Positions 24,877-33,507 of a stretch of DNA of 64,000 bases are shown in pieces; position 1 is the first letter of the stretch; each line of letters starts with the position of its first letter. The position numbers were made by a program, and so were the translations under genes. Below the pieces are notes generated by a model. That model ran no database searches and was not told the origin of the DNA. It saw only the letters and a program-made list of their open reading frames with translations. Where the stretch lies: positions 558,001-622,000 of the forward strand of contig NZ_LR733824.1 of NCBI RefSeq assembly GCF_902506535.1. Reading direction: 5' to 3'. The DNA is from Pseudomonas sp. 8Z (GTDB lineage Bacteria; Pseudomonadota; Gammaproteobacteria; Pseudomonadales; Pseudomonadaceae).

Positions 24877-25185
24877 TTGAAGAAAAACGCAGATGGGAAA
24901 GAGCCCGCAGAGCTGGATGCCGATGGGCAATACTCTTCAGCGCTGATCGCGGGAATTTGTGATGCGTTGAAAATTATCGGGCACGTACTGGCAGAAGATG
25001 AAGGCTCTAGATCCTTGCTCAAGCAGTCGTATGAGGCATTCATGGCTGCTGCTCCTCAGCGTCTAGGGCTGAGCGATCAGCATTCACCTCTTCTGATGGC
25101 CGGGTACAAAGATGGGCTCGGTCAAATTGCGCATGGCTTGCAAGCCAGGGACGCAAAGGTAGAGGTGCCTGCAAAAGTTCATTGA
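24877..25185 (+). CDS. Small hypothetical ICE protein (plus-strand insertion)
   Basis: 102 residues from TTG 24877, preceded at 6 nt by GGAGG; no better start has a ribosome site. Sequence features: acidic N-terminus (MKKNADGKEPAELDADGQ), then helices (SALIAGICDALKIIGHVL, LLKQSYEAFMAAAPQRLG, LLMAGYKDGLGQIAHGL). No family recognised and no similarity to the other plus-strand insert, only a shared leader. The 3' half overlaps the convergent frame 25040-25438 by 146 bp. Confidence 0.6.
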   Translation: MKKNADGKEPAELDADGQYSSALIAGICDALKIIGHVLAEDEGSRSLLKQSYEAFMAAAPQRLGLSDQHSPLLMAGYKDGLGQIAHGLQARDAKVEVPAKVH

Positions 25186-25438
25186 GCACTGAGTTAGCGG
25201 CTGGCTGTGTCGATGGCGTTTGAGGGCTATCACATGCCGCTACGACATTTGTTTGCGCAGATTGAGCTGGAGCAGAGCGTGCAGACGCTGCCATATGGTG
25301 GCGTGCAATGACTTGGGAGCTTTGCTCGGAGGTTAGGGCGTGGAGGAGATCGACATCCATATCTAGAGTGAAGTAGGTAAATATCTTGCGCATGTCGTGA
25401 GAGTTCATTGCGGCTATGAGCACTGGATGCTTCTTCAT
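25040..25438 (-). CDS. Hypothetical protein, C-terminus doubtful
   Basis: 132 residues from ATG 25438 (MKKHPVLIAAMNSHDMRKIF) with AAGGAG 8 nt upstream, overlapping the dnaB stop as ATGA. The first 50 residues look normal; the rest (APAQSAQTNVVAACDSPQTP and following) is low-complexity and overlaps the convergent gene 24877-25185. A natural shorter protein may have run into the plus-strand insertion. Unknown function. Confidence 0.42.
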   Translation of the reverse strand: MKKHPVLIAAMNSHDMRKIFTYFTLDMDVDLLHALTSEQSSQVIARHHMAASARSAPAQSAQTNVVAACDSPQTPSTQPAANSVLNELLQAPLPLRPWLASHAQFDRAHLCTRPSEEVNADRSALDAEEQQP

Positions 25439-26784
25439 GCACGAACTCCTTGCCAATCGCTGTTGGCACTGAGGTTCGCGAAGCGAGTCTGGTGTGGAAT
25501 AAAGGCTGTTCTAATAGTCCCGGTCGGGCCGTTGCGGTGCTTGCCTAAGATGATTTCGGCAATGCCCTTGAACTCGGTCTCTGGGTGGTAGACCTCGTCT
25601 CGGTACACGAACATGATGATGTCCGCGTCTTGCTCGATAGCGCCGCTATCGCGCAGGTCTGCGTTGATGGGCCGCTTGTTCTGCCGCTGCTCCAGAGCCC
25701 GGTTCAACTGCGAGAGAGCGATAACAGGGCAGTTCATCTCCTTGGCCAAGGCTTTCAATGAGCGCGAGATCTCGCTGATCTCGTTCGCCCGATTTTCCTG
25801 CCCTGGGCAGTTCATCAGTTGCAGATAATCGACCAGGATCAGGGAGGGTTTCCCGAAGCGTCGAGCCGCTCGGCGGGCCTTGGCACGAATGGCTGCCGGC
25901 GTCAGGCCGCTAGACTCATCGATGACAAGACGTTCGCCGTAGCTTTTGATTCGAGCGACTGCGGCCGTGAGTTTCGGCCAGTCCTCATCTTCCAGTTGTC
26001 CCTTCAGCAGCTTGCTGAGGTCCAGATGGCCGAGGATGGCCATCAGTCGGTACATCAAAGCCTCGGCCGGCATTTCAAGGCTGTACACCTGGACTGTTTC
26101 TTTCGGCTTGCTCTGCAGCGCAGTGTCGACAAAGTTCAGAGCCAGGGAGGTTTTGCCCATCGATGGTCGGGCGCCCAGGACGACCAAGTCTGCAGGCTGG
26201 AAGCCTGCGGTGAGCAGATCCAGATCATGCAGGCCGGAGGCAACACCGGTAACCGAGACGTTGCCATTGAAGTGCTCGTCGACTTTGTTGACGACGCCCA
26301 TCAGGCACTGGGTGACGTCCACGAACTCAGTAACAGTGCGATCCTGGCTAAGAGCGAACAGCTTCTGCTCAACCAGCTCCTGCACCGTATTGGCGTCCGC
26401 CTGGTGATCTGAGGCATCCCGTGAGCACTGATACCCCAGCGACATCAGGCGGCGCAGATGTGCCCGGTTACGCACGATGCTGGCGTAGTGCTCAATGTTG
26501 GCGACTGACGGGGTGTTCTTGCACAGTTCCGCGAGGTAGGGCAGACCGCCTGCCTCATCGATGTCCTCCATCGACTGGGACACAGTAATCAGGTCGAACG
26601 GCATGGCCTTCTCGGCCAGGCTGGCGATGGTTCGGAAAATGAGGCGGTGGTCGTGCCGGAAAAAGTCCTCGGCAACCAGCAGGTCGGCCAGTAGATCCCA
26701 GGTGTTGTTATCTAGCATCAGGCCGCCGAGCACTCCATGCTCAGCCTCAATGGAGTGGGGTGGGGAGAGGTCCAGGTGGTTCAT
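25435..26784 (-). CDS. dnaB: Replicative DNA helicase DnaB of the ICE
   Basis: 449 residues, close to the length of chromosomal DnaB. N-terminal domain: SIEAEHGVLGGLMLDNNTWD, EDFFRHDHRLIF. RecA-like C-terminal domain: Walker A GARPSMGKTSLA near residue 202, RKARRAARRFGKPSLILVDYLQLM as Walker B, and ALSQLNRALEQRQNKRP, DLRDSGAIEQDADIIMF as DnaB signatures. A 5'-3' hexameric helicase, likely recruited to the ICE origin. The stop overlaps the next start. Its last 14 codons are duplicated at 24667-24709. Start overlaps the DUF2786 gene stop. Confidence 0.93.
   Translation of the reverse strand: MNHLDLSPPHSIEAEHGVLGGLMLDNNTWDLLADLLVAEDFFRHDHRLIFRTIASLAEKAMPFDLITVSQSMEDIDEAGGLPYLAELCKNTPSVANIEHYASIVRNRAHLRRLMSLGYQCSRDASDHQADANTVQELVEQKLFALSQDRTVTEFVDVTQCLMGVVNKVDEHFNGNVSVTGVASGLHDLDLLTAGFQPADLVVLGARPSMGKTSLALNFVDTALQSKPKETVQVYSLEMPAEALMYRLMAILGHLDLSKLLKGQLEDEDWPKLTAAVARIKSYGERLVIDESSGLTPAAIRAKARRAARRFGKPSLILVDYLQLMNCPGQENRANEISEISRSLKALAKEMNCPVIALSQLNRALEQRQNKRPINADLRDSGAIEQDADIIMFVYRDEVYHPETEFKGIAEIILGKHRNGPTGTIRTAFIPHQTRFANLSANSDWQGVRA
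25436..25478. repeat. Direct repeat at the dnaB 3' end, copy 2 (original)
   Basis: It encodes the dnaB C-terminus NLSANSDWQG. See 24667-24709 for the second copy; the cassette between the copies is described there. Confidence 0.8.
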
Positions 26785-27482
26785 TGACCACCCCCGTAGA
26801 CCAGTGCGCCCACTTGTGCCTGGGCAACACCACGGTGCAGATTGGCTTTGCTACCCTGGGCCCAGCCTGCATACAGAGAGCCGGTGTCGTGTCCCTTGGC
26901 CTGTAATGGTGTGATCGATATCTGTTTCAGGTCTGGATGATGCAGATCCAAATAGGCCTTGATCTCTTGCTGGGTCGAGTCTTCCATCGCTCCAGCGAAC
27001 TGCGCAACCTTGGTGGCGACCGCATTCAACCAGCCCTCGGCGAACAGTTGGCCGCGCCGGCGTTTGGTTTTTAGCTGGCAGCGCTTTTGCTGGGCAACAT
27101 GCTCCCGGCGGGCGGCTATCAACTGGTGGTGCAGTGCGGAGTACGCATAGGCTGCAAGTTCAGGCGAGATGCCTTTGCCCAGGAACTTGAATGACCAGCC
27201 GTGCACCTGGTTGAAGTAGGCGATATGGCTGCAGTCGAAAGCTGATGCGCAGATTGAGGCCAACGAATGCAGCCAGTCTTTGGGGGAGCGGCGCGTATTC
27301 GTGGGGATGCTCGACTCACTAACTGCGTGAGCAATCAGCTCGACGGCCTCGAGGTTGTATTGCCTCATCAGGGCGCGTGCCTGACGCAGTGCAGTTTCTG
27401 CTTCGTTCGGAGTCGCGCCGGCGGAGTTGGCCAAGGCCATCAGTTTGGCGACCTTGTCTAGGACCTTCTGTTTGTTCATCAC
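26781..27482 (-). CDS. DUF2786 domain protein
   Basis: 233 residues. The N-terminal DUF2786 motif reads KVAKLMALANSAGATPNEAETALRQA and continues ARALMRQYNL. The middle has SICASAFDCSHIAYF and ELAAYAYSALHHQLIAARR; the end has GSLYAGWAQGSKANLHRGV. The family is common on phages and ICEs; its role is unknown. MMNK gives two possible starts 3 bp apart. The start overlaps the upstream stop by 4 bp. Confidence 0.82.
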   Translation of the reverse strand: MMNKQKVLDKVAKLMALANSAGATPNEAETALRQARALMRQYNLEAVELIAHAVSESSIPTNTRRSPKDWLHSLASICASAFDCSHIAYFNQVHGWSFKFLGKGISPELAAYAYSALHHQLIAARREHVAQQKRCQLKTKRRRGQLFAEGWLNAVATKVAQFAGAMEDSTQQEIKAYLDLHHPDLKQISITPLQAKGHDTGSLYAGWAQGSKANLHRGVAQAQVGALVYGGGQ

Positions 27483-27691
27483 TTGGCCTCCGGCTGCAGA
27501 TTGCGGACGCCTTCCAGGATCATGCCGACAGCATCGAGGTTGGGGCCGGCGACAGCGAGCAGGATAAGCTCCTGCCCGGAGTCCAGGGACAGGTGGATCA
27601 GGTCGAACACCTGTTTGCTGCTGCCTTCAGCCTTCTCGATGACGTGCTGCAGAGTGGTGTGTTCGAAGTTGGCGTGGCTGAGCAGTTTCAT
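27479..27691 (-). CDS. Small hypothetical protein
   Basis: 70 residues from ATG 27691 (MKLLSHANFEHTTLQHVIEK) with GGGGAAG 5-6 nt upstream; the frame opens earlier at 27733 inside the upstream gene. Short alpha/beta protein (FDLIHLSLDSGQELILLAVAG). Start and stop both overlap the neighbouring genes by 4 bp. Unrecognised. Confidence 0.6.
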   Translation of the reverse strand: MKLLSHANFEHTTLQHVIEKAEGSSKQVFDLIHLSLDSGQELILLAVAGPNLDAVGMILEGVRNLQPEAK

Positions 27692-28431
27692 GCTTGCTTC
27701 CCCTGATAGATGAGGGGTAGTCCTTCGGACCAAATTCGAATCGTTTCAACCGACCCAGGGTCCGCCAGCACCTTGTCCCGATTAGCAGCTAACTGCTCCT
27801 GCAGGTGCTGTAAACGAGCAGTTGGTGTTTCTGCGTCGCCCCAGGTTAGGAACTCCTCAAAGGCGTGCTCAAGCGCATGTCGGGCACTGGACACATTGCG
27901 CATTCGCCACTCAGCCTGGCCAAGGCCGATCAGGCGGTTGTTGTGCTGCATGTCTTCGCGCAAGGACTGATGCAAACGGCCGTAATCACGGTAAAGGGCG
28001 GGAATAGCAACGGAATGAGCAACCAAGACCAACTTGAGCAGGTCAAGTTGCGCCTCCAGAGTGTCCACAGGCATCGGAAACGCCTGAGATACCAGCCGCT
28101 TAGCCTCACGTTCTCGTTCAGCACGCCGCTTTTCCGCCGCCTTCTCTGCGCGGTCTTTGCGTTCCTTGGCGTGTTCGACGTTGTCCTTTACCGAGTCGAG
28201 AAGCGCCGCTGCGTCGAGCAGGAGCTCGTGTTGATCCCGGCTTAGGTGGGCGCCGACGCGCCCAAGCAGCGAATTTGTGTGTGTGAGCGCCCTGAGCTCG
28301 CGTGCGGCGCTGGTGAGGCCTGTCTGTAGGCTGCGCATTTCCTTGGCGCTGTAGAACTTGCCCAGCTCCATCACCAGGTCGGCGGTGATGCCGGTGGCCT
28401 GTCTCAAAGTGTCCCGCTTGGTATTGGCCAT
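27688..28431 (-). CDS. Hypothetical coiled-coil protein
   Basis: 247 residues (MANTKRDTLRQATGITADLV). A charged helix rich in Arg/Glu/Lys/Ala (DRAEKAAEKRRAEREREAK) near residues 93-113 suggests a coiled coil. The rest is mainly helical. It sits 1 bp after the parA stop and overlaps the next gene by 4 bp. Such a position next to ParA suggests an operon role in partition or maintenance, but nothing in the sequence proves this. Confidence 0.65.
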   Translation of the reverse strand: MANTKRDTLRQATGITADLVMELGKFYSAKEMRSLQTGLTSAARELRALTHTNSLLGRVGAHLSRDQHELLLDAAALLDSVKDNVEHAKERKDRAEKAAEKRRAEREREAKRLVSQAFPMPVDTLEAQLDLLKLVLVAHSVAIPALYRDYGRLHQSLREDMQHNNRLIGLGQAEWRMRNVSSARHALEHAFEEFLTWGDAETPTARLQHLQEQLAANRDKVLADPGSVETIRIWSEGLPLIYQGKQA

Positions 28432-28432
28432 C

Positions 28433-29293
28433 TCAACGCCCTGCCTTGGCTATCTGGGCAACTTTCTCCTCGGTCATTGCCTCGAAACGGTCACGCCACT
28501 GGGGAAACACGTCGATGGCCAACTGGCGAATGATGCTCAGGGCCGATGGGGACTGCCGGTTGGAAGGCTGGCGATATTCCAGTCGGTGTGCGGGAATGCC
28601 CTGGGAGGCTGCGCTTCGGAAGACGACAGCAGCAGGAATGGTGCTGTCGAGCACCGAGATATCCTGGTTGTCCTGGAAAATCTCGCGGACGGTTTCGAAG
28701 ATCATTTGTGCATCGGTGGTCTGATCTAGGCAATTGACCACGATCTTGACGGGAGGAATCTTCAGGCCCAGACGTCCGTAAGCCTTCAGGCCATCCAGCA
28801 TCTGCATGGTGCCGCGACTGAACTCGCGAGCGGTGAGCATGTTTGGTGGGAGCGGGGAGATGGCCACGTCGGAGGCGAGAACGACCATCTCTAGCATGGC
28901 CGAACGAGCACCCTGGGTGTCGATGATCACCAGGTCGAAGTGATCTTCGAAAGCCGGCATTAGGTTTGCCAGGCGCAATCGTCCGTCGGGTGCCTGCAGA
29001 AGTAGGTTAATCAGCTGGTTGTTAATGTCATTGGAGATGACCAACGACAGGTTCGCGATGGAGGTCGCTGAAATAATTCGAGTAAAATCAGTGATGTTGA
29101 ATGCGAGGAGGTCGTAAATACCTCCCTGTGCTTCTTCGATGATGGGGTAGTAGGAAGAAAGAGAAGGTTGGACCGGGTCTAGGTCTATCAGGAGGGTTCG
29201 CAAACCTGAATCGGCTGAGAAAGCGCCTAGGTTTGCGGAAGTAGTGGTTTTGCCGGTACCGCCTTTGGTCGATACGACCGATGCGATGATCAT
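28433..29293 (-). CDS. parA: ParA/Soj-type partition ATPase of the ICE
   Basis: 286 residues with the deviant Walker A KGGTGKTTTSANLGAFSA (residues 10-16 core), LLIDLDPVQPSLSSYY as Walker A', and LVIIDTQGARSAMLEM as Walker B. It is the first gene inside the attachment site, as soj is in PAPI-1, where it stabilises the excised form. It probably partners with the ParB at 18721-20463. A perfect 10-bp inverted repeat lies 9 bp upstream of the ATG. Confidence 0.92.
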   Translation of the reverse strand: MIIASVVSTKGGTGKTTTSANLGAFSADSGLRTLLIDLDPVQPSLSSYYPIIEEAQGGIYDLLAFNITDFTRIISATSIANLSLVISNDINNQLINLLLQAPDGRLRLANLMPAFEDHFDLVIIDTQGARSAMLEMVVLASDVAISPLPPNMLTAREFSRGTMQMLDGLKAYGRLGLKIPPVKIVVNCLDQTTDAQMIFETVREIFQDNQDISVLDSTIPAAVVFRSAASQGIPAHRLEYRQPSNRQSPSALSIIRQLAIDVFPQWRDRFEAMTEEKVAQIAKAGR

Positions 29294-29301
29294 GGTTTTG
29301 C

Positions 29302-29327
29302 GCCTCTAATGTGGGTTCATTAGAGGC
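29302..29327. promoter_or_regulatory. 10-bp inverted repeat upstream of parA
   Basis: GCCTCTAATG, loop TGGGTT, CATTAGAGGC. It could be an operator, an attenuator hairpin in the parA leader, or a binding site for recombination proteins, being only 70 bp from the att core. A second 10-bp palindrome TCTACGTAGA lies at 29356-29365. Confidence 0.55.
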
Positions 29328-29396
29328 TGCAACGCCTGGCAGGCAGGACTTCTGGTCTACGTAGAGACCCTTCCTAGACGCTCCCGGGCCAATTGT

Positions 29397-29441
29397 CTTT
29401 TAACCAATTGGTCGTAGGTTCGAATCCTACACGACCCACCA
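29397..29441 (+). other. ICE attachment site: duplicated 3' end of tRNA-Lys
   Basis: The 45 bases from CTTTTAACC to the encoded CCA match the anticodon loop (TTT), variable region, T-arm (GGTTCGAATCC) and acceptor 3' strand of Pseudomonas tRNA-Lys. The 5' half of a tRNA is missing upstream, where there is no GGGTCGT acceptor strand or D-arm. This is therefore the att duplicate at the element's right end; the intact tRNA should be at the other end. Confidence 0.9.
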
Positions 29442-29444
29442 TGT

Positions 29445-29481
29445 AAACGACGAAGCCCGCCTTGTGCGGGCTTCGTCGTTT
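29445..29481. terminator. 16-bp perfect stem-loop, probable bidirectional terminator
   Basis: AAACGACGAAGCCCGC, loop CTTGT, GCGGGCTTCGTCGTTT. It lies 4 bp after the tRNA remnant and 50 bp after the kup stop. It originally ended the tRNA-Lys transcript and can end kup transcription on the other strand, where A/T runs flank the stem. Confidence 0.85.
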
Positions 29482-29530
29482 CTGGCGTTTGCTGCTCAGA
29501 AGCGCAGCAGTCTCCGAGCCTCGCGCACGC

Positions 29531-31411
29531 TCAGATTTCCACCTGTGTGCCCAGTTCGATCACCCGGTTCGCGGGGAGGTTGAAGAAGCGCAGGCTGCTG
29601 TTGGCGTTTTTCAGCATGAAGGCGAACAGCACTTCGCGCCAGCGTGCCATGCCGGTGCGCGGGCTGGCGATCACCGTCTCGCGGCTGAGAAAGTAGGTGG
29701 TGTTGAGTGGTTCGAAATCCACGGCGTCCACTTGGCTCTGGGCCAGGGCACGGGGCACGTCCGGGCGTTCGCTGAAGCCAAAATGCACAATCGCCCGATA
29801 AAAGCCTTCACCGTGGTCGTGCAGCTCAAGGCGTTGGCTGGGGGCGACGCGAGGGCTGTCGGCGGTGATGACGGTGAGTAGCACCACGCGATCGTGCAGC
29901 ACTTGATTGTGCAGGAGATTATGCAGCAGGGCGTGCGGCACGGCATCGGCTCGTGCGGTCAGAAATACGGCGGTGCCGCGTACGCGCAGCGCTGGCTGAC
30001 GGCTGATGCTGTCGATGAAGGTGGCCAGGGGCAGGGCGTTGTCCGCTAGGCGCTCGACGAGCAGCTCCTTGCCGCGCTTCCAGGTGGCCATCAGGGTGAA
30101 TAGCACGACCGCTGCAAGCAGCGGAAAGGCCCCGCCTGCGGCGATCTTGGGCAGATTGGCGGCGAAGAACAGGCTGTCGACCACAAGAAAACCGAGCAGC
30201 AATGGGATCGATAGCCACTTGGGCATTTGCCACAGCAGCAGTACCACGGCTGCGGCCAGCAGTGTGGTGATCAACATGGTGCCGGTCACGGCCACGCCAT
30301 AGGCCGAAGCCAGTGCGGCGGAGGAACCGAACCCCAGCACCAGCAGCACCACGCCGAGCATCAGTGCCCAGTTGACTGCGCCAATGTAGATCTGTCCTTG
30401 CTCGGTTGACGAGGTGTGCTCAATGAACATGCGCGGGATGTAGCCCAGTTGGATCGCCTGCTGCGTCAGCGAGAACGCACCGGATATCACCGCTTGTGAG
30501 GCGATGACCGTGGCCAGGGTCGACAGCAGCACTATTGGCAGCAGGGCCCAGCCTGGAGTGAGGAGGAAGAAGGGGTTGTGCGCGGCTTGCGCGTTGCTGA
30601 GGATCAGCGCGCCTTGGCCCAGATAGTTGAGTAGCAGGCCGGGTAGCACGAGGATGAACCAGGCGCGGGCGATGGGTTGACGACCGAAGTGCCCCATATC
30701 GGCATACAGCGCCTCGGCGCCTGTCAGCGCCAGCACCACGGCGCCGAGAATGGCGACACCAATCCCCGGATGGCTGATGAAGAAGTGCACGCTCCAGTAA
30801 GGGTTCAACGCCTGCAATATCTGTGGGTGCTGGGCGATGCCGTAAAGACCGAGGCCGCCGAGCGTGAGGAACCAGATCAGCATGACCGGCCCGAATAGAA
30901 TGCCGATGCGCGCGGTGCCGTGCTTCTGAATCAGGAACAGGCTGACCAATATCAGCAGTGCCAAAGGCACGATCCAGCTATCGATACCGTCGAAGGCGAT
31001 CTCAAGCCCTTCAACGGCTGACAGCACCGAAATGGCGGGGGTGATCATGCTGTCGCCGAAAAACAGCGCGGCGCCGAACAGACCCAGCAGTAGCAGAATG
31101 CGCCGTAGCCTGGGGTGATTGCGGGCGGCGCGCTGCGCCAGGGCGGTCAGTGCCATGACGCCGCCTTCGCCGTCGTTGTCGGCGCGCAGAATGAACAGCA
31201 CGTACTTGATCGAAACCACCCACACCAGCGACCAGATGATCAGCGACAGTATGCCGAGCACACCGTCATGGTTGGGCTGCACGCCGTAGTTGAAGACTTC
31301 GCGCAGGGTATAAAGCGGGCTGGTGCCGATATCGCCGTACACCACGCCGGTGGCGGCGATCAGCAGGGTGAGCGCGGATTGACGCGGGGCGTGGGGGCTG
31401 GTGTTCGGCAA
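29531..31411 (-). CDS. kup: Potassium uptake protein Kup
   Basis: 626 residues from a TTG at 31411 ([21 protein letters not shown]), with AGGA 8 nt upstream. The frame is open to a TTG at 31492 that would overlap ndh by 38 bp, so the shorter form is chosen. The family start [16 protein letters not shown] is clear, followed by about 12 membrane segments and a cytoplasmic C-terminal domain ending in [16 protein letters not shown]. Kup mediates proton-coupled potassium uptake under low-K or acid stress. It lies just outside the ICE and 43 bp after ndh. Confidence 0.9.
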   Translation of the reverse strand: MPNTSPHAPRQSALTLLIAATGVVYGDIGTSPLYTLREVFNYGVQPNHDGVLGILSLIIWSLVWVVSIKYVLFILRADNDGEGGVMALTALAQRAARNHPRLRRILLLLGLFGAALFFGDSMITPAISVLSAVEGLEIAFDGIDSWIVPLALLILVSLFLIQKHGTARIGILFGPVMLIWFLTLGGLGLYGIAQHPQILQALNPYWSVHFFISHPGIGVAILGAVVLALTGAEALYADMGHFGRQPIARAWFILVLPGLLLNYLGQGALILSNAQAAHNPFFLLTPGWALLPIVLLSTLATVIASQAVISGAFSLTQQAIQLGYIPRMFIEHTSSTEQGQIYIGAVNWALMLGVVLLVLGFGSSAALASAYGVAVTGTMLITTLLAAAVVLLLWQMPKWLSIPLLLGFLVVDSLFFAANLPKIAAGGAFPLLAAVVLFTLMATWKRGKELLVERLADNALPLATFIDSISRQPALRVRGTAVFLTARADAVPHALLHNLLHNQVLHDRVVLLTVITADSPRVAPSQRLELHDHGEGFYRAIVHFGFSERPDVPRALAQSQVDAVDFEPLNTTYFLSRETVIASPRTGMARWREVLFAFMLKNANSSLRFFNLPANRVIELGTQVEI

Positions 31412-31454
31412 GGCGGCAGTCCTGATGGGGCGTCCCAGCCCGATATTGACCGCC

Positions 31455-32756
31455 TCAGTGCAGTTTGAGGCGTGGTTCTGTACTGCGCCCAATGCGGTCG
31501 CTGAGCATCAGCAGAGCTGTGCGCAGTGGGCCGTAGAGCGCCATCTGGTGCATACGGTAGAGCGAGACGTAGAACATTCTTGCCAGCCAGCCTTCGAGCA
31601 TGACGCTGCCAGTCAGGTTCCCCATCAGGTTGCCCACCGCAGAGAAACGTGACAGCGAGATCAGCGAGCCATAGTCACGGTAGTGGTATTGCGGCAGGGC
31701 TTCACCGCTGAGCTTCAGGCGCAATGATTTGACCAGCATCGAGGCCTGTTGGTGCGCAGCCTGCGCGCGCGGCGGCACGTTACGTCCGTCGCTACCGGGC
31801 TGCGGGCAGGCCGCGCAGTCACCAAAGGCGAAGATGTCATCGTCCAGCGTAGTTTGCAGCGTCGGGCGCACCACCAGTTGGTTGATGCGATTGCTCTCCA
31901 AACCATCGAGATCCTTGAGAAAGCCTGGCGCGCGGATGCCGGCGGCCCAGACCTTGAGGCTCGCGGGAATAAATTGGCCGTTTTGAGTGTTCAGCCCCTC
32001 AGCGGTAACTTCGCTGACCGCAGCGCCGGTCAGCACGGTGACGCCCAGCTTGAGCAGGGTCTGGTGCACGGGGATGGCGATGCGCTCGGGCAGGGCGGGC
32101 AGTACGCGAGGGCCGGCCTCGATGATGGTGATACGCATGTCCTCCGGGCGAATCCGGTTCAGGCCGTAGGCTGCCAGTTGCTGCGCGGCGTGGTGCAGTT
32201 CGGCGGCCAGTTCGACGCCGGTGGCACCGGCACCGACGATGGCCACGTCGATTTGCGTGCCCTGCGCCTGCTCATTGGCGTGGGCGCGCAAGTATTGGCT
32301 GAGCAGGTTGCGGTGGAAGCGTTCAGCTTGTGCGCGGGTGTCGAGAAACAGGCAGTGCTCGGCAGCGCCCTGGGTGCCGAAATCATTGGTGGTGCTGCCC
32401 ACGGCGAGCACCAGGCTGTCGTAGGCGATCTGCCGCTCGGGCATCAGCACTTGGCCGTCCTCGTCCAGCGTCGGTTCCAGGGTGATGGTCTTGCCGCTAC
32501 GGTCGAGGCCGGCCATGCGTCCGAGCTGGAACTCGAAGTGATTCCACTTGGCCTGGGCCACGTAGTTCAGTTCGTCCTCCGAGGAGTTGAGCGAGCCGGC
32601 GGCCACTTCGTGCAGCAGCGGTTTCCAGATATGGGTCAGGTTGGCGTCGACCAGAATGACGCGCGCGGCGCCGCTCTTGCCGAGTTTTCTACCCAGGCGG
32701 GTAGCCAGTTCCAGGCCGCCGGCGCCGCCGCCGACGATCACGATGCGATGAGTCAT
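31455..32756 (-). CDS. ndh: Type II NADH dehydrogenase (NDH-2)
   Basis: 433 residues. FAD-binding motif [18 protein letters not shown] (residues 5-22), second nucleotide motif [17 protein letters not shown] near 174-190, and [17 protein letters not shown] near 310. The C-terminal amphipathic part ([20 protein letters not shown]) fits membrane attachment. The enzyme passes electrons from NADH to quinone without proton pumping. Same strand as kup. Confidence 0.93.
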   Translation of the reverse strand: MTHRIVIVGGGAGGLELATRLGRKLGKSGAARVILVDANLTHIWKPLLHEVAAGSLNSSEDELNYVAQAKWNHFEFQLGRMAGLDRSGKTITLEPTLDEDGQVLMPERQIAYDSLVLAVGSTTNDFGTQGAAEHCLFLDTRAQAERFHRNLLSQYLRAHANEQAQGTQIDVAIVGAGATGVELAAELHHAAQQLAAYGLNRIRPEDMRITIIEAGPRVLPALPERIAIPVHQTLLKLGVTVLTGAAVSEVTAEGLNTQNGQFIPASLKVWAAGIRAPGFLKDLDGLESNRINQLVVRPTLQTTLDDDIFAFGDCAACPQPGSDGRNVPPRAQAAHQQASMLVKSLRLKLSGEALPQYHYRDYGSLISLSRFSAVGNLMGNLTGSVMLEGWLARMFYVSLYRMHQMALYGPLRTALLMLSDRIGRSTEPRLKLH

Positions 32757-32991
32757 ATTGGATGCTCACAAGGTTTTGAAGGAAATAAGGGGCGGACTGG
32801 GCGAGCGCGAGGCAGCTCATAGCATCAGTCGATTCAATAAACGGGCGAGGAGACCTCGGGCGATGACGGCGGCAAGCTGGCATCAGCGCCGCCAGGGTTG
32901 GCGCGCGCTCTACTGCTGGGGGCGCGACCTGGAGTAGGTCGTCTGGGCTAAGGCGGCTGGTCATCGGGGCCTCTTTGACGAGGCGGCCATT

Positions 32992-33507
32992 CTAGGCTTG
33001 GCCGTTGGCATTGGCGAGCGTTGGCTCCATGGCTTGTACCGGATCACCTTGGCGGATGATGCCGCCCTGCACCACGCGTGCGGTGATACCGCCATGACCG
33101 CGCATGGCCTGGAAGGTGCCCCGGCCCAGACGTGCCTCCAGCTTGGCGCATGGCTGGCACCAGCCGGTGGTTTCGAAAACTGCCTGGCCGATCCGAAAGC
33201 GTCGGCCCTTGAGGCTAAATAGGTTGATGTCGGAAACCGCGATGTTGCGCCGTAGCTCGCCGGGGTGAAGCGCGGCGTCTCGACCCATGAGGGCGGCCGC
33301 TACGGCTAGATGCTCCCATTGAATCAAGGTCACCTGGCGCGCATTGCGGGGGCCGGGGCGGCTGTGGTCGCCAGTCAGGCCAGCTTCCAGGCGGCTTTCC
33401 ACCGCTTCGACTTCGAGCATCGGCGCGCCACGTTGCGGGCGTACACCGATCCAGCGCACCTGGCCGATCTGTGGTACCTCGGCGAGCAGCTCTTGCAAGG
33501 TGCTCAC
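32992..33507 (-). CDS. MOSC domain protein
   Basis: 171 residues. The MOSC core holds GLTGDHSRPGPRNARQVTLIQWEH, RRNIAVSDINLFSLKGRRFRIG (key NI, L, F-x-IG) and the conserved Cys region TTGWCQPCAKLE near residue 118. MOSC domains bind molybdenum cofactor or act as sulfur carriers. Overlaps the DUF1780 gene by 4 bp, so cotranscribed. The gap 32757-32991 downstream holds a short GCCTC/GAGGC hairpin just past the stop and no gene I would support. Confidence 0.85.
   Translation of the reverse strand: MSTLQELLAEVPQIGQVRWIGVRPQRGAPMLEVEAVESRLEAGLTGDHSRPGPRNARQVTLIQWEHLAVAAALMGRDAALHPGELRRNIAVSDINLFSLKGRRFRIGQAVFETTGWCQPCAKLEARLGRGTFQAMRGHGGITARVVQGGIIRQGDPVQAMEPTLANANGQA

Larger units (their letters stand above)
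1..29441. mobile_element. Integrative conjugative element (PFGI-1/PAPI-1/ICEclc class), one end
   Basis: The block carries the typical backbone of this ICE class: type IVB pilus genes, topoisomerase, ssb, PFL_4669 and DUF3158 family proteins, a STY4528-type replication protein, ParB, DnaB and a terminal ParA. It ends at a duplicated tRNA-Lys 3' end (29397-29441), beyond which core chromosome begins. Nearly all genes are transcribed leftwards with many 4-bp stop/start overlaps. Integrase, relaxase and type IV secretion genes are not in the window, so the left boundary is not seen. Insertion into tRNA-Lys next to kup/ndh matches the site used by PAPI-1 in P. aeruginosa (recalled knowledge). Confidence 0.93.

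Noticed and set aside
29360-29441. A complete tRNA-Lys gene
   Set aside because: Only the 3' half is present; no 5' acceptor strand or D-arm can be found upstream, so it is an att remnant.
32689-32964. 91-codon minus-strand frame upstream of ndh
   Set aside because: It ends inside the ndh start in another frame, is Arg/Pro-rich and lacks a ribosome site.
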